The position numbers and the translations under genes were made by a program. 62,566 nucleotides of DNA, taken from Tranzscheliella williamsii (lineage: Eukaryota; Basidiomycota; Ustilaginomycetes; Ustilaginales; Ustilaginaceae). Location: contig JALBYF010000088.1 in NCBI GenBank assembly GCA_023212725.1, forward strand, positions 1 to 62,566. Reading direction: 5' to 3'. How positions within the stretch are numbered: the first letter of the stretch is position 1; each line of letters begins with the position of its first letter. The notes beneath the pieces were generated by a model. The model saw only the letters and a list, made by a program, of their open reading frames with translations. It had not been told where the DNA came from and ran no database searches. Below, one piece after another: positions 49,601 to 57,957 of this stretch.

Positions 49601-49908
49601 TGCAGGCTCGCTGATGCGGTGGGCACGTTGGGCGTGCTCGTCAAGGCGGCAGTGGTGGCGCCAGCCGAGGTAGTCGTCATTGCGAGATTCTCTGTGCCGC
49701 TGTGAGGGTGCGACAAGCCAGGCGATGGCAGCGCTGGGGCAGAAATCGGAGCGCCGACGCTCGGAGCGGCGTCCTGGACTTGCTTGATGGGAGATTTGAT
49801 GGGTGGAGTAAGAGCCGAGGCAGAGTGATTTGACAAGTGCTGATTCGGGCGAGGAATCGCGGCGAGGTTGCTGGCAGAGGTGGAAATGGAAAGCGGCTGA
49901 TGAGACAT
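46651..49908 (-). CDS. MBP1: APSES-ankyrin cell-cycle transcription factor, Mbp1/Swi4 type
   Basis: DNA-binding subunit of the MBF/SBF-type complex that drives G1/S genes. Chosen ATG 49908 gives 1085 residues; the frame opens 19 codons earlier only with a non-ATG codon. Residues 1-145 are Ser/Pro/Ala-rich. The APSES/KilA-N domain is at about 152-255, with VPVYEITVRGIAVMRRRGD, GWLNATQILKIAGI and KVQGGYGKFQGTW-like core (here KIQGGYGKFQGTWIP). Ankyrin repeats span about 560-740 (HGHTALHWASALCRLPLVR; GETALHRSV; GETALGIVARLGNASMVRML). A C-terminal helical region (about 800-1080), likely the Swi6-binding dimer region, is split by a Ser/Gly/Asp/Ala repeat. Intronless. Confidence 0.93.
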   Translation of the reverse strand: MSHQPLSISTSASNLAAIPRPNQHLSNHSASALTPPIKSPIKQVQDAAPSVGAPISAPALPSPGLSHPHSGTENLAMTTTSAGATTAALTSTPNVPTASASLQRVMGHAGANPNPNGAAPPAQSGPLTPAQLKNMTPAQANAALQNPVGNIPTVYLATYSNVPVYEITVRGIAVMRRRGDGWLNATQILKIAGIEKTRRTKILEKSILTGEHEKIQGGYGKFQGTWIPLQRAQQVAAEYNVSHLLKPILEFDPSTADQIPKLYQRRKPATSARNSSASLVNDARAPTPSKLYPPAPLSAAGPSQQPRFLSLKPPKDSQQREMSPALFMPPGAGGLLSSFGTESPSTAPHAIPPGSSQAEQEALQNFNVYGYVPAGVPLPSSSSTDTQSVGEKRGHNTSDAGQDDASAAKRSRLTSPSRESSSLMAGPSPVKDLNALGPAGGSLRAASAPRGHRMAVGAPDASGRDGAVPRYADRALPPKPYDEGEKRMRDHLVSLFAEDSVNPAGEAAVQNGSSPRAATAGTAAEGDAYTAKLDKLLADLREKASLGGLGTAGTDGPKATVDLVTDDHGHTALHWASALCRLPLVRTLVARPPWQGGANVHAGNHAGETALHRSVLVTNSYDASSFPVLLGLLSSSLNTRDFKKRTVLHHIALVAALKGRAASARYYLACVLEHIANEKSSKYKGLVDAQDEDGETALGIVARLGNASMVRMLLDVGARKDLPNTLGIRPSDWGIEAGIDSQSQHDGGSVAGASTVSSLPPLTAADLASQNPQDIIAALARPSQVPVMKSSDVRDQLASTLDDLQTTFEKELTEKQDALATVQSHLQAATRDLAARRRTVSAAHGVLAEKDEARQRVRNLRRAIAEQLGLASAEDAELERKIDELEHECAAQNTSSGGTDHAKVDSGDATTAVDSGDAKTAADSGDAKTAADSEEAMDVDGGEEKKPDIAALRAEEADGELAVLSDIAGDLGRLGASTVDEGLVESEELVRLRWLVSYYEAGCGALEAQIAALDDTSAQKELQCRQVVAICANIAEDKVEPMLDQLLTAMESDGPDVDLARVAHFMHKVGRAAPPPTPTANGTLA
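47111..47200 (-). repeat. In-frame 27-base tandem repeat within MBP1
   Basis: Three full 27-base units at 47111-47137, 47138-47164 and 47165-47191, followed by 9 bases of a fourth, encoding a 9-residue unit close to D-S-G-D-A-K-T-A-A. The near-identity of the units suggests recent expansion and length polymorphism. Confidence 0.85.
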
Positions 49909-50828
49909 GAGAACCAGCGAAAATACCGAGACAATGGCCTTGGCGCGGACGTCCTGGTGCAGCAAGGAGGCAGGTCGCTGTGGAGACTAGCAGACGACGT
50001 GCAGCATTCCTAGGGAGACGGGTTGACGGAATCGACGTTGGAGCCTAGCCTAGGCGCTGGCACAGATGAAAGACGGAGAGAGGTTGCCAAGCAGAGAAAA
50101 GAGCGCAAGATGGACAGAAGAGAGAGCGCAAGGTGGACAAGGAGAGCAACAGAAGTGTGATTCTGCCAAATGCGCGCGATGGAGAGTTGGGTGCGTAGTT
50201 GGAGTGTGAGTGTTGGGCTTCTCGGCTTTGGTTGCACTCTGACTTTACACCGCGACGGGCTACGCTCTGACCGTCGCTGCTTGCAGAGCCATTTGAGTTG
50301 CGGCGGCGGATTTGCAAAGTCACACTGCCAAAAAGCCTGTCCACTTGGCGCTAAAATGTAGCCCTAAAGTGGCACCGCGACCGCGCGCGACGCGCCCTCG
50401 CTCGCTCTCGTCGCTACCCTCGAAATTCAGTCGTGAGTGATTTTGCACGCAAATCCAAGTCGAATTTCCAAGCCAACACATTCAAAAGAGGCAGGCGGAT
50501 CCAAAGCGGCAGACCGTGAAGCGACTCACCAACCAGCAGCCAAATTAAAGCGCGCGCCCACCTAGCTTCTCGCCGCTGGATCCATGCCGCGCGCGTCGCG
50601 TCCAAGGATATGCTTTCTTCGCTCTAACACTGGCGACTCTCACTCGCTCTCTTCAGCTTAGCATCGAGCCGGCACCACACTCGGCATCTTCGGTGGGAAG
50701 GTATGCAGTTGCAAAAACAGGATCCAAAACGCTGTACACCAAGGGAGCGAGGGAACGGAAGAGGAAAGGAGAAACAAAGAGGACGTACGAAGAGGATTAG
50801 GCAAGGGTAGGTAAGATGCGGAAGGACT
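49909..50828. promoter_or_regulatory. Upstream region of MBP1, 920 bp
   Basis: Between the MBP1 start and the SLA1 stop, both minus strand. CpG-rich patches at about 50380-50400 and 50586-50602 hold GACGCG words (50389-50394, and reversed at 50592-50597 and 50597-50602), which contain the CGCG core recognised by MBF-type factors. No gene is seen. Confidence 0.4.
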
Positions 50829-53800
50829 TCAGTATCCTCCGTAGCCATTGTATCCGCCTTGCTGCTGCGGTGGCTGCTGCCCAAAGTTCATGCCAGTGTA
50901 CTGCGGCATGACACCCCCAGGCTGGAAGCCCGTGGGCTGCGGCCGCAGCGCATCGTACTTGTTGCTTGTTTGCGGCGCCGCGCTGGGGTCCTGCGCGAAC
51001 TGGCCCGACTTCATCTGCTGGAAGATGTTGGAGGCGTTAAATTTCTCCTTGTCGTCCTGCGGCGGTTGCTGCTGCTGCGACCCGGCGCCAAAGCCGGTCT
51101 GTTGTGCCATCATCTGCTGCGGGTTCTGACCGAACTGGTTGAAGCCCGTTGGCTGAGGCTGCATGCCTGGGAATCCAGTCGCCTGTGGGTTCACCTGCCC
51201 GCCGTACGGCGAAGAGTTCTGCATCAGACCGCTGCCACCGAACCCTCCACCCGGGAAACCAGTGGCTTGTGGCTGCATGCCCATTCCCGTCATCTGGCCC
51301 ATGCCTCCCATACCGTTCATCCCGCTGAGCGGGCTGTGGTAGCCCGTCATTGGTGGTTGCTGCACGCCTTGCATGCCCCAGCCGGTTTGCTGCGGCTGCA
51401 GGCCCGTCATCTGCATGCCCATCATGCCTGTCGGCTGGCCGTGAATCTTGGTGGGTACGAACTGGCCCGTCCCTTGTGTGGGCACAAGAGGCTGTAGAAG
51501 CCCTTGGTTTCCGGGCACCGGTGCGAATGGACCGCGCGGCGCGTTGGGATTGTAGCCCTGGTTCTGCCCCATAAACGACGATGCGGGCGACGGGCTGGCT
51601 CCTGGACGTGGACTGGCGCTGGCCGAAGGCGGCCTCATTGCCGCCAGCTTTTCGAACAGCGCCGAGTTGGGGTCAGCAGCCGCTGGCGCCGGCGCAGGTG
51701 GAGACGCCGCCGCCGCAGCAGGAGCAGGGGGCGCAGCGGGAGTGCTGGGGGTAGGATTGGATTGCGGGGCAGGCGACGCGATCGTGGGCCTGGCAGGCGT
51801 GGCGGGTTTGGTACTTGGGGGCCGTGGCGTCCAGGCGTCGTCGTCGAAGCCGTTGGCCAGCGATGATCCAGTGCGCTTCGGAGCAGCAGCAGGACTCACC
51901 GTGTCGGCGCGAACGGGTGGCGTGGCGGTATTGTTTCGGGCGAGCGACTCGGACGCGGCGGTCAGCGAGGCTGCGTCGACGTTGCTTCCGCCCGTCGTCT
52001 TCGGAGTCGGTCTACCTCGTCGCGTGTTGTTCTTCAGCGTGCCGTCGGGGCCAGAGAAGAGCTGCGGCGGAGCCGGGCTGACAGTATCACCCCGTCTAGC
52101 GGCGCTCTCCTGCTCCTGCAACTTGCGTGCCATATCTTCGTCTGCCTTGAGTTGCCTCTCTAGGTCAGCAGCCGTGTTTGCATTGGCTTTGCCAGACGCG
52201 CGCGAGGACGCCTGTGCCTTGTCTCTGCGGTACTTGCGGTCAATAAACTTGGTTACGCGGATGATGTCTCCCTCTCGGAGCCCCATGCTGCGAAGCGTGC
52301 TAGAGTCAAGATCGCCCAAGACGGTCTCGTCGATCTTGTCGCGCTCAAACGCGCTAGCGTAACGAGTGCACTCGTCGACATCGACTCCAGCGGCCAAGAA
52401 GAACTCGAACCAGTCGACGTTTCGCTTGGGTCCCGAGCGCGCCTGCTCTCTCCGACGGTGCTCACGCTCCTTCTCCTTGCGCCGTTCCCTTTCTCGCTCC
52501 CGGTCCTCTCTGGAAGTGTGTTGAATTCCACTCTGCGGCCTACTGCTCTCTCTCCGCCGGGAAGCGGATGCGGCAATTTCGTCCTGACTGGGGTTGAGCT
52601 TCTTGCCGGTGATATCCTCCAGGAACTGGATGTCTGCATCCGACATCTTCTCTACGGCCACTTCAATCACCACGCCGTTCATCTTGTGCAGACGAATCTT
52701 GCCCTGATTGAATCCGAGGAATTCGGCCTCCACCTTGAATTGGGCGGTCCGGTCGGTCCACATGCGGGTGTTGTTGGGCGAAGGCTTGGAGCGGCCGCCT
52801 CCGTCTCGGGGCCTCTCGGGGGCGGTACGGCCTTGGGGTATACTGACGTTTTTGGCGGCGCGAGTGACTTCGGTAGTGCTGGGCCGCTGTGTGAGCTTGG
52901 GAGGCGCAGGCGCAGGCTGCGCTTTGAGCAGATCTCTTCGAGTACGTTCCTTTTCTTCCCTCTCCCGACGCTCTGCGGCTTCCCGACGGCGACGGTCGGC
53001 GACCTCGGCTGCCTCCCTCTGACGCTCCGCTGCGGCTACCGCCGCCGCTTCGGCCTCTTCTAGTTCCCTCTGCTCCTGCTCGGCGGCGGCGGCGGCAGCA
53101 TCAGCAGCCGCAGTGGCCGCAGCTGCTTCCTCGGAGTCGTTGACACCAGCAGGAGCGCCATCGGATGCTTCCACATAACTGGCTGGGACTACTCCTTGGT
53201 GGCCGCTGTCGTTTCGCACTTTCCACCAGTCCTCGTTTTCTTTTTCGATAATGACAAGATGTTCGTTCTCAGCTACGCTTAGCTCATCGTCGCCTTGCGC
53301 CTCAAAGTCGTAGAGTGCGATGGCATGTTCTTCCTCTTGCGTCACCGCGGCGGACCTGGGTTGCGATTCGGCTGGCTGCTGAGGCTGGAAAGAGACAGAT
53401 TTTCGGAAAGGGGGCGGCAGCGTCGCGGCAGCACTGCGACTGGGTGGAGGCAATAGCGGAGTGGCAGCCGGTGATGCAGGTGCTGGCGGCGGGGGCAGCG
53501 AAGACGTTGTGGCTGAAGAAGCGGGGGTTTCTGCCACGGCTGTGGACGCGGTTAAAGCATTTGCCTTGCTCGCCTCGATCTTCTTGACAATTTCGTTGGC
53601 AGCGTCCTTGGAGCCAGTATGAAAGTCGAGGGCGGGCTCCGACAAGCCAGCTTGGGGCGAGAGGTCGATATGAAGGGTTTTGCTCTTTTCCAGCGTGTAG
53701 TTAGTGATATGGAGTACGCTTATCTTCTGAACAGGGGTCTTGTCGCTCTCGGAGGCAAAGAAGAGGGAGGCATTGCCTATCCCCAAGGTGCCTTTCTTCT

Positions 53801-54425
53801 TCTTCTTTTTGCTGTCCAAGGCAGACACGGACCACATTTGGATTTCGTCTCCCTTACCAAGATTGGCTGTCTGTGGCATACTGATCTGCGGGATGGCGGC
53901 AGGGTTGGCCGAGGACCTATCGGCGTCCTCATCCTCCTCTTCCTCCTCCTCTGGCTGCTCATACTGGTCCTCGGCCACAGGGGCTGCGCCGGTATCGACG
54001 GCACCTGCTTCGTCTACATAGTTGGCGGGTACATAGCCGAGCCGGCCTTCACCACCGCTGAGAGGATCATTGCCCTGCTTCTTGACAAGCAGCCAGACAC
54101 CATCCGACTCGTAGACTCGCAGCAGTTCGTCTTCGGCCATCGACAGCTCGTCTTCGGTCTGTGCTTCGTAGTCGTAGAGCGCTCGGCTGAGGCGGATGGG
54201 CTCTGCTTCTTCGACGTAGTTGGCTGGGACGAGACCTACTAGGCCATCGTCGTCATCGTCCTGGATAGGGAGGCCATTCTCATCGAGACGCCTCAGCTTG
54301 CCCTTCCACCATTCGGGATCGTCGGACTCGAGAATGTAGAGGAAGTCGTCCTCGCTAAGATTGAGCTCATCTTCGGCCTGAGCCACGTAGTCGTAAAGAG
54401 CCTTGGCCAGCGCTACGTACGCCAT
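50829..54425 (-). CDS. SLA1: Actin cytoskeleton/endocytosis adaptor Sla1
   Basis: Sla1 links clathrin, NPFxD cargo and the actin machinery at cortical endocytic patches. ATG at 54425 gives 1198 residues. Domains in order: SH3-1 (3-73, ALAKALYDYVAQAEDELN), SH3-2 (79-140, LYDYEAQTEDELSMAEDE), an acidic stretch and PH-like segment (about 190-290), SH3-3 (364-420, LYDFEAQGDDELSV), an Ala/Glu/Arg-rich predicted helix (435-500), SHD1 (551-612, WTDRTAQFKVEAEFLGF, the NPFxD-binding domain), SHD2 (667-735, WFEFFLAAGVDVDECTRYA, SAM-like), and a C-terminal region of Gln/Gly/Pro/Thr repeats with many [QM]xTG words (QPTG, QMTG, QATG, QQTG) that are Prk1/Ark1-type phosphorylation motifs in yeast. Intronless. 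Divergent from the small COX gene. Confidence 0.95.
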   Translation of the reverse strand: MAYVALAKALYDYVAQAEDELNLSEDDFLYILESDDPEWWKGKLRRLDENGLPIQDDDDDGLVGLVPANYVEEAEPIRLSRALYDYEAQTEDELSMAEDELLRVYESDGVWLLVKKQGNDPLSGGEGRLGYVPANYVDEAGAVDTGAAPVAEDQYEQPEEEEEEDEDADRSSANPAAIPQISMPQTANLGKGDEIQMWSVSALDSKKKKKKGTLGIGNASLFFASESDKTPVQKISVLHITNYTLEKSKTLHIDLSPQAGLSEPALDFHTGSKDAANEIVKKIEASKANALTASTAVAETPASSATTSSLPPPPAPASPAATPLLPPPSRSAAATLPPPFRKSVSFQPQQPAESQPRSAAVTQEEEHAIALYDFEAQGDDELSVAENEHLVIIEKENEDWWKVRNDSGHQGVVPASYVEASDGAPAGVNDSEEAAAATAAADAAAAAAEQEQRELEEAEAAAVAAAERQREAAEVADRRRREAAERREREEKERTRRDLLKAQPAPAPPKLTQRPSTTEVTRAAKNVSIPQGRTAPERPRDGGGRSKPSPNNTRMWTDRTAQFKVEAEFLGFNQGKIRLHKMNGVVIEVAVEKMSDADIQFLEDITGKKLNPSQDEIAASASRRRESSRPQSGIQHTSREDRERERERRKEKEREHRRREQARSGPKRNVDWFEFFLAAGVDVDECTRYASAFERDKIDETVLGDLDSSTLRSMGLREGDIIRVTKFIDRKYRRDKAQASSRASGKANANTAADLERQLKADEDMARKLQEQESAARRGDTVSPAPPQLFSGPDGTLKNNTRRGRPTPKTTGGSNVDAASLTAASESLARNNTATPPVRADTVSPAAAPKRTGSSLANGFDDDAWTPRPPSTKPATPARPTIASPAPQSNPTPSTPAAPPAPAAAAASPPAPAPAAADPNSALFEKLAAMRPPSASASPRPGASPSPASSFMGQNQGYNPNAPRGPFAPVPGNQGLLQPLVPTQGTGQFVPTKIHGQPTGMMGMQMTGLQPQQTGWGMQGVQQPPMTGYHSPLSGMNGMGGMGQMTGMGMQPQATGFPGGGFGGSGLMQNSSPYGGQVNPQATGFPGMQPQPTGFNQFGQNPQQMMAQQTGFGAGSQQQQPPQDDKEKFNASNIFQQMKSGQFAQDPSAAPQTSNKYDALRPQPTGFQPGGVMPQYTGMNFGQQPPQQQGGYNGYGGY
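50835..51500 (-). repeat. Region encoding Sla1 C-terminal TG repeats
   Basis: Coding tract with at least a dozen copies of short units ending in Thr-Gly (QPTG, QATG, QQTG, MTG, YTG), interspersed with Met/Gly/Gln. In yeast the corresponding LxxQxTG units are kinase targets; here most lack the spaced Leu and are shorter. Confidence 0.7.
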
Positions 54426-54954
54426 GACGAGCACCCGGTTCTGGCTTCAGCAGTGGCAGACAGCAAAGAAGAGGTAGACTGGGAAGTTGTGCGGCGTGCT
54501 ATCGTCGAAAGAGTGGGTCGTCTCGCTTGGTCTCCGGTGCAACGCCTATCACGCAACCGATCTTGCAGTTGGAGGACTGAGCCGTCTACTACCTGGCCAA
54601 ATGCTTGCACTCGTCGATCGTTGGCAGAAAGCAAGCCGAGGGTAGGAGAGCGACGGCAGATGGCTGATGTGAGGCCGAAGAGCGTTGGGAGAAGCGACTT
54701 ACTCACCTGTGGCTATGACTTGCACTTGCCCTGAGCGTGCCGATTACTGCTGTCCTGCCTCAGCCATAAGCTGGGGCTTGTAAGCGCACCTCAGACGCAT
54801 CTACCGGCCGAAAGAGGCAACCCACGCGGAAGGAAGCGGGTGATCGCTGGTGATTTGGAAAGCTGGATTGGAAAGCAGATTCGAGCTTCGCTGGGGGAAG
54901 CGTCGGATCCGTCGATGTCAAGGCGCTGTGCTGTGAGCAGAGAGGCTTAGCGCG
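54426..54954. promoter_or_regulatory. Divergent promoter region of SLA1 and the COX9-like gene, 529 bp
   Basis: Intergenic between the SLA1 start (minus) and the small oxidase subunit gene (plus). No gene or clear core element is recognised. Confidence 0.5.
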
Positions 54955-55354
54955 ATGGCCACGACCGCTTCCTGGTCTACCACATCCAGTGCCCTGTCTA
55001 CCTGCTTTGTATACAGTAAGTGCGGCTCTTTAGCGGCGAGAGAGGGGCGCGCAGCGACTGACCTGTTGGTGCTGCCTTGTCGTGGGCCGCGCAGACATGC
55101 CCGTCGGTTCGATCCCCGCCATCACCGGAAAGCTGCGCAAGCGGCTCATCCTCGACCTCAGCGTCGCTTTCGGCGGCGGAACCGCGCTCGGTTACGGCTA
55201 CTGGTACGTCCCGCTCCTGCTCCCACCCCGTTCTCGCGCCGGCGACCCGTCCTGACCGTCTCCACACCGCTCTCACAGGTACGGCGTCCACGTCCCCTCC
55301 ACCTCCCGCCGAGACGCTTTCTACGCCAAGCTCCAGTCCCAGCGTTCCGAGTAG
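54955..55354 (+). CDS. COX9: Cytochrome c oxidase small subunit, Cox9/VIIa-like, three exons
   Basis: A very small inner-membrane subunit of respiratory complex IV. Exons 54955-55015, 55095-55203 and 55279-55354 (GT-AG introns of 79 and 75 bases) give 81 residues in frame. The recognisable part starts at an internal Met (55097): MPVGSIPAITGKLRKRLILD, a hydrophobic Gly-rich helix (LSVAFGGGTALGYGYWYGVHV), then RRDAFYAKLQSQ. This 60-residue piece matches the usual family length, so the true start may be 55097, with the first exon and intron in the leader. If 54955 is used, a 21-residue Ser/Thr/Ala-rich extension without Arg precedes it, which does not look like a standard matrix-targeting signal. 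The second intron splits the conserved Trp codon before YGVHV. No single open frame covers the gene. Confidence 0.82.
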
Positions 55355-55795
55355 GCCCCCGCCTACCTTCGTAAGCTAGCTCCGCTCTCCGCCTACGTCT
55401 CGCACCCCAGCCAATACACGTCCAAGATCACCAGCGGTCTTCGAGTGCTTCGCGGACCCGCAGAGTAGATGCGGAAAGGCTCGGTGATGGATCAGTTAAA
55501 GAATCGGTGGAGTACAAGAACAGATGCATAGAAGTACAGGAGGTGGGGACGCTGGGAATGACAAGGGAGGGAACAAGGCCTCTCGCTGAAAGGTACAATA
55601 AAGGGGGCAGCGCTATCAGTTACGGCCGACTCGAGCTCTGTCGATTCATCATCTCCGCACGAGTAGAACAAGGACAGGCGCGTGAGGTCGCCAGGCTGCA
55701 ACGTGAAGCAGCAGTCTTGTGGGGGTTATGTAGTGGGAAAGTTGGGGGCCAAGCATAGCGTCGTGTTGACGTCGACACTAGGGCAACGAAGATGG
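55355..55795. other. Convergent intergenic region, 441 bp
   Basis: 3' flanks of the COX9-like gene and RTF2. No gene or RNA is recognised. Confidence 0.5.
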
Positions 55796-56680
55796 CTAGG
55801 CGGTCAGAGGAGGGTTCGTGACTTCGGCGGCGGCGGCCTTGTCGGCTTTTCTCCGCTTCTTGTCTGTTGATGCTGCTGCTTCGCCGTCCGCGTGACCACG
55901 GCTGCGCTTGTTAGCCTTCTTCCTGGCTGCCTCCACAGCTCTTGCCTGCTCCATCGCCGCTCTCATTTGTTCTTCTTCCAGCGTGGACGGATTCAGCATT
56001 ACGACGTCTGCGCCTGCTTCCGCTTGCTTGCCTTTGACGAGGCCGTTTGCGTGGAAGGGCTCTCCACAGAGCGGGCAGGCAGCGGTTGCATCGTCGGCGG
56101 CGGATTCGTGTTTGCGGTGGGGTTCGGCGGAGACGACAGCACGCAGGCCGCTCTCGCTCATCACGCACCCGCACGTGACCAGGTAGACGAAGCGGTGCTT
56201 GCCGTCCATCTGCCGCGACGAGAGCGGGCAGAGAAAGGGCACGCCGGCTGGCTCGGACGACCCACTGGTGGGCGACGGCGGCTTGTAGTCCGGATTGCGC
56301 GTTAGCGTAAGCTCCTTGACGTCTTTTAGACCGCGGATGTGGCCCGCTACCACATCTTGCTCGCCGCCCTTGGCGCGCTCTTGCCGCGCCAGCAGATACT
56401 CGATTACCGCATCTTTGTTGTACAGCCGCCCCAGCGCGTCCGAGACGACGGGCGCCCGGAGACGCTTGCGCGACAGCGCACAGAGCGTCCAGAGCGTCTT
56501 CCGCAGCAGCTCAAGGTCAGGCTTCCCCTCCGCAGCCTTAGTGCGCACCACTTCGTCCCGCTTCGCAATGGAGCCGCCGTCGTTTCCCTGCGGTCAAAGG
56601 AGTGGCAAACAAGACATCATCCAGAAAGGGTCAGCCTCCCCTCCTCGGCCGCTGAAAACCAGCCGTTCTAGACTTACCAT
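55796..56680 (-). CDS. RTF2: Replication termination factor 2 (Rtf2), start codon alone on first exon
   Basis: Rtf2 is a RING-like protein linked to replication fork arrest and, in fungi, to splicing. Exon one contributes only ATG (56680-56678), followed at once by GTAAGTC; exon two is 56587-55796 after CCGCAG. Joining gives 264 residues beginning MGNDGGSIAKRDEVV, the near-invariant Rtf2 N-terminus (MGNDGGS), which supports this unusual structure. The core runs through LCALSRKRLRAPVVSDALGR and LYNKDAVIEYLL, then LCPLSSRQMDG, VYLVTCGCVMSESGL and the Cys pair ACPLCGEPF that forms the second zinc-binding half. NPSTLEEEQMRAAMEQAR follows, then a Lys/Arg/Ala tail. Without the first exon the frame has only a non-ATG start. 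Divergent from RPB7. Confidence 0.92.
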
Positions 56681-57373
56681 ATCGTTCCGAGTTGGACCCG
56701 AGCCGGCTGCGTTCTATTGCTGTTGAGGACAGAGTAGGGTCGGTGAAGAGGACGAAGACGGGAGGAGAGGTAGGAAAGGAGGCAGCAGCTGCGAGGGGGA
56801 GAGAATCAAGGCTGAGCTGTGGCACGTGACCGTATAGGCTCGATTTTGGCTGGATTGGATTTGGCTGTAGCCGGTGGAGAAGAAGAGATATCGGCAGACC
56901 TTGTCGTCTTCACCTCTTGACCTCGTCACACACACCCATCGCCGTCCGCCGCATTCTCTTCTCCAGGCATCGGGTTAGGGTCACGCCACGCCTCTGGACA
57001 CATCCACTCCTTTGTTGGTCGTGGGTCGCCTCCGGGAACACCGCGCGCCGCGCCCCCACTCTCCGGACGTGGCTGCCTGGGCTCTGACCTCCCTAGCTCT
57101 CGACCTCCCCAGCTCGCTTGCGACGATCGCAGGTCGCCTTGGTAGCCGTCGCGCACCACTTTGCCACAGTGAAGCCAGCACGGAGCCGTGACGACGCACA
57201 CAGAAGAGGCCACGGAGGGAAACCAGGAGCGGGGAGATTGGGTCGGTGACACGGATTGGCTCAGGTCAGTGGCACTTGGCAGCCAGGCACGTGCCCGTAG
57301 CCGGAGGTGCATCCGGGCTGGACGGTAGCTGCAGGTCGACACAGGCGCCGCGTCTGCACGCAGAGTCGGCAGG
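56681..57373. promoter_or_regulatory. Divergent promoter region of RTF2 and RPB7, 693 bp
   Basis: Intergenic between two start codons facing away from each other. Overlapping open frames here are GC-rich noise. No tRNA or repeat was seen. Confidence 0.5.
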
Positions 57374-57886
57374 ATGTTCTTCCTGAAATACCTGACGCAC
57401 AAGACGGAGCTCCACCCGTCGTACTTTGGGCCGTCGATGGTGGAGTTCCTGAACCAGAAGCTGCGCGACGACGTCGAGGGCACGTGTACGGGCAAGTACG
57501 GCTACATCATCAAGGTGGTCGGTATGATCGATGTCGGTCAAGGGCGCGTGATCCCGGGCTCCGGGCTGGCCGAGTTCAAGAGCACCTACCAGGCGGTGGT
57601 GCTCAAGCCGTTCAAGGGCGAGGTGATGGACGCCAAAATCACCAACGTCAACAAGATGGGCTTCTTCGCCGATGTCGGCCCGCTGAACATCTTTGTCTCC
57701 TCCCACCTCATTCCGATCGAGTACAAGTTCCAGCCCGAGTCCAACCCGCCCGAGTTCGTCTCCGCATCCGACCGCCTCGTCAAGGGCCGTAAGGTGCGCA
57801 TCAAGATCGTCGGCACCCGTGTCGACGCCAACGAGATCTTTGCCATCGGCACCATGAAGGAGGACTATCTGGGGCCGTTCGATTAG
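57374..57886 (+). CDS. RPB7: RNA polymerase II subunit Rpb7
   Basis: A 170-residue intronless protein that with Rpb4 forms the stalk of RNA polymerase II and contacts nascent RNA. It starts with the invariant [20 protein letters not shown] and has the conserved tip sequence [17 protein letters not shown]. The second half is the S1/OB domain ([20 protein letters not shown], then [16 protein letters not shown]), ending [13 protein letters not shown], typical of the family. Length is exactly normal. Its stop is 71 bases from the stop of the convergent Rpp40-like gene. With the CID protein nearby it is the second polymerase II-related gene in this part of the window; no joint regulation is visible. 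Confidence 0.98.
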   Translation: MFFLKYLTHKTELHPSYFGPSMVEFLNQKLRDDVEGTCTGKYGYIIKVVGMIDVGQGRVIPGSGLAEFKSTYQAVVLKPFKGEVMDAKITNVNKMGFFADVGPLNIFVSSHLIPIEYKFQPESNPPEFVSASDRLVKGRKVRIKIVGTRVDANEIFAIGTMKEDYLGPFD

Positions 57887-57957
57887 CTTGCCGCACACAA
57901 TGCACTATGGGATCTGGCATGGCTCGGCTGAACGTGCGTTGCGGGGGAGTGTGCGCC

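Noticed and set aside
53795..53820. TTC/CTT repeat as a regulatory tract
   Set aside because: It encodes the lysine run at residues 206-211 of Sla1 and needs no other explanation.
55091..55125. T-arm-like word ggttcgatcc suggesting a tRNA
   Set aside because: It lies inside the second exon of the COX9-like gene (VGSIPA codons) and no acceptor stem or anticodon arm can be formed around it.
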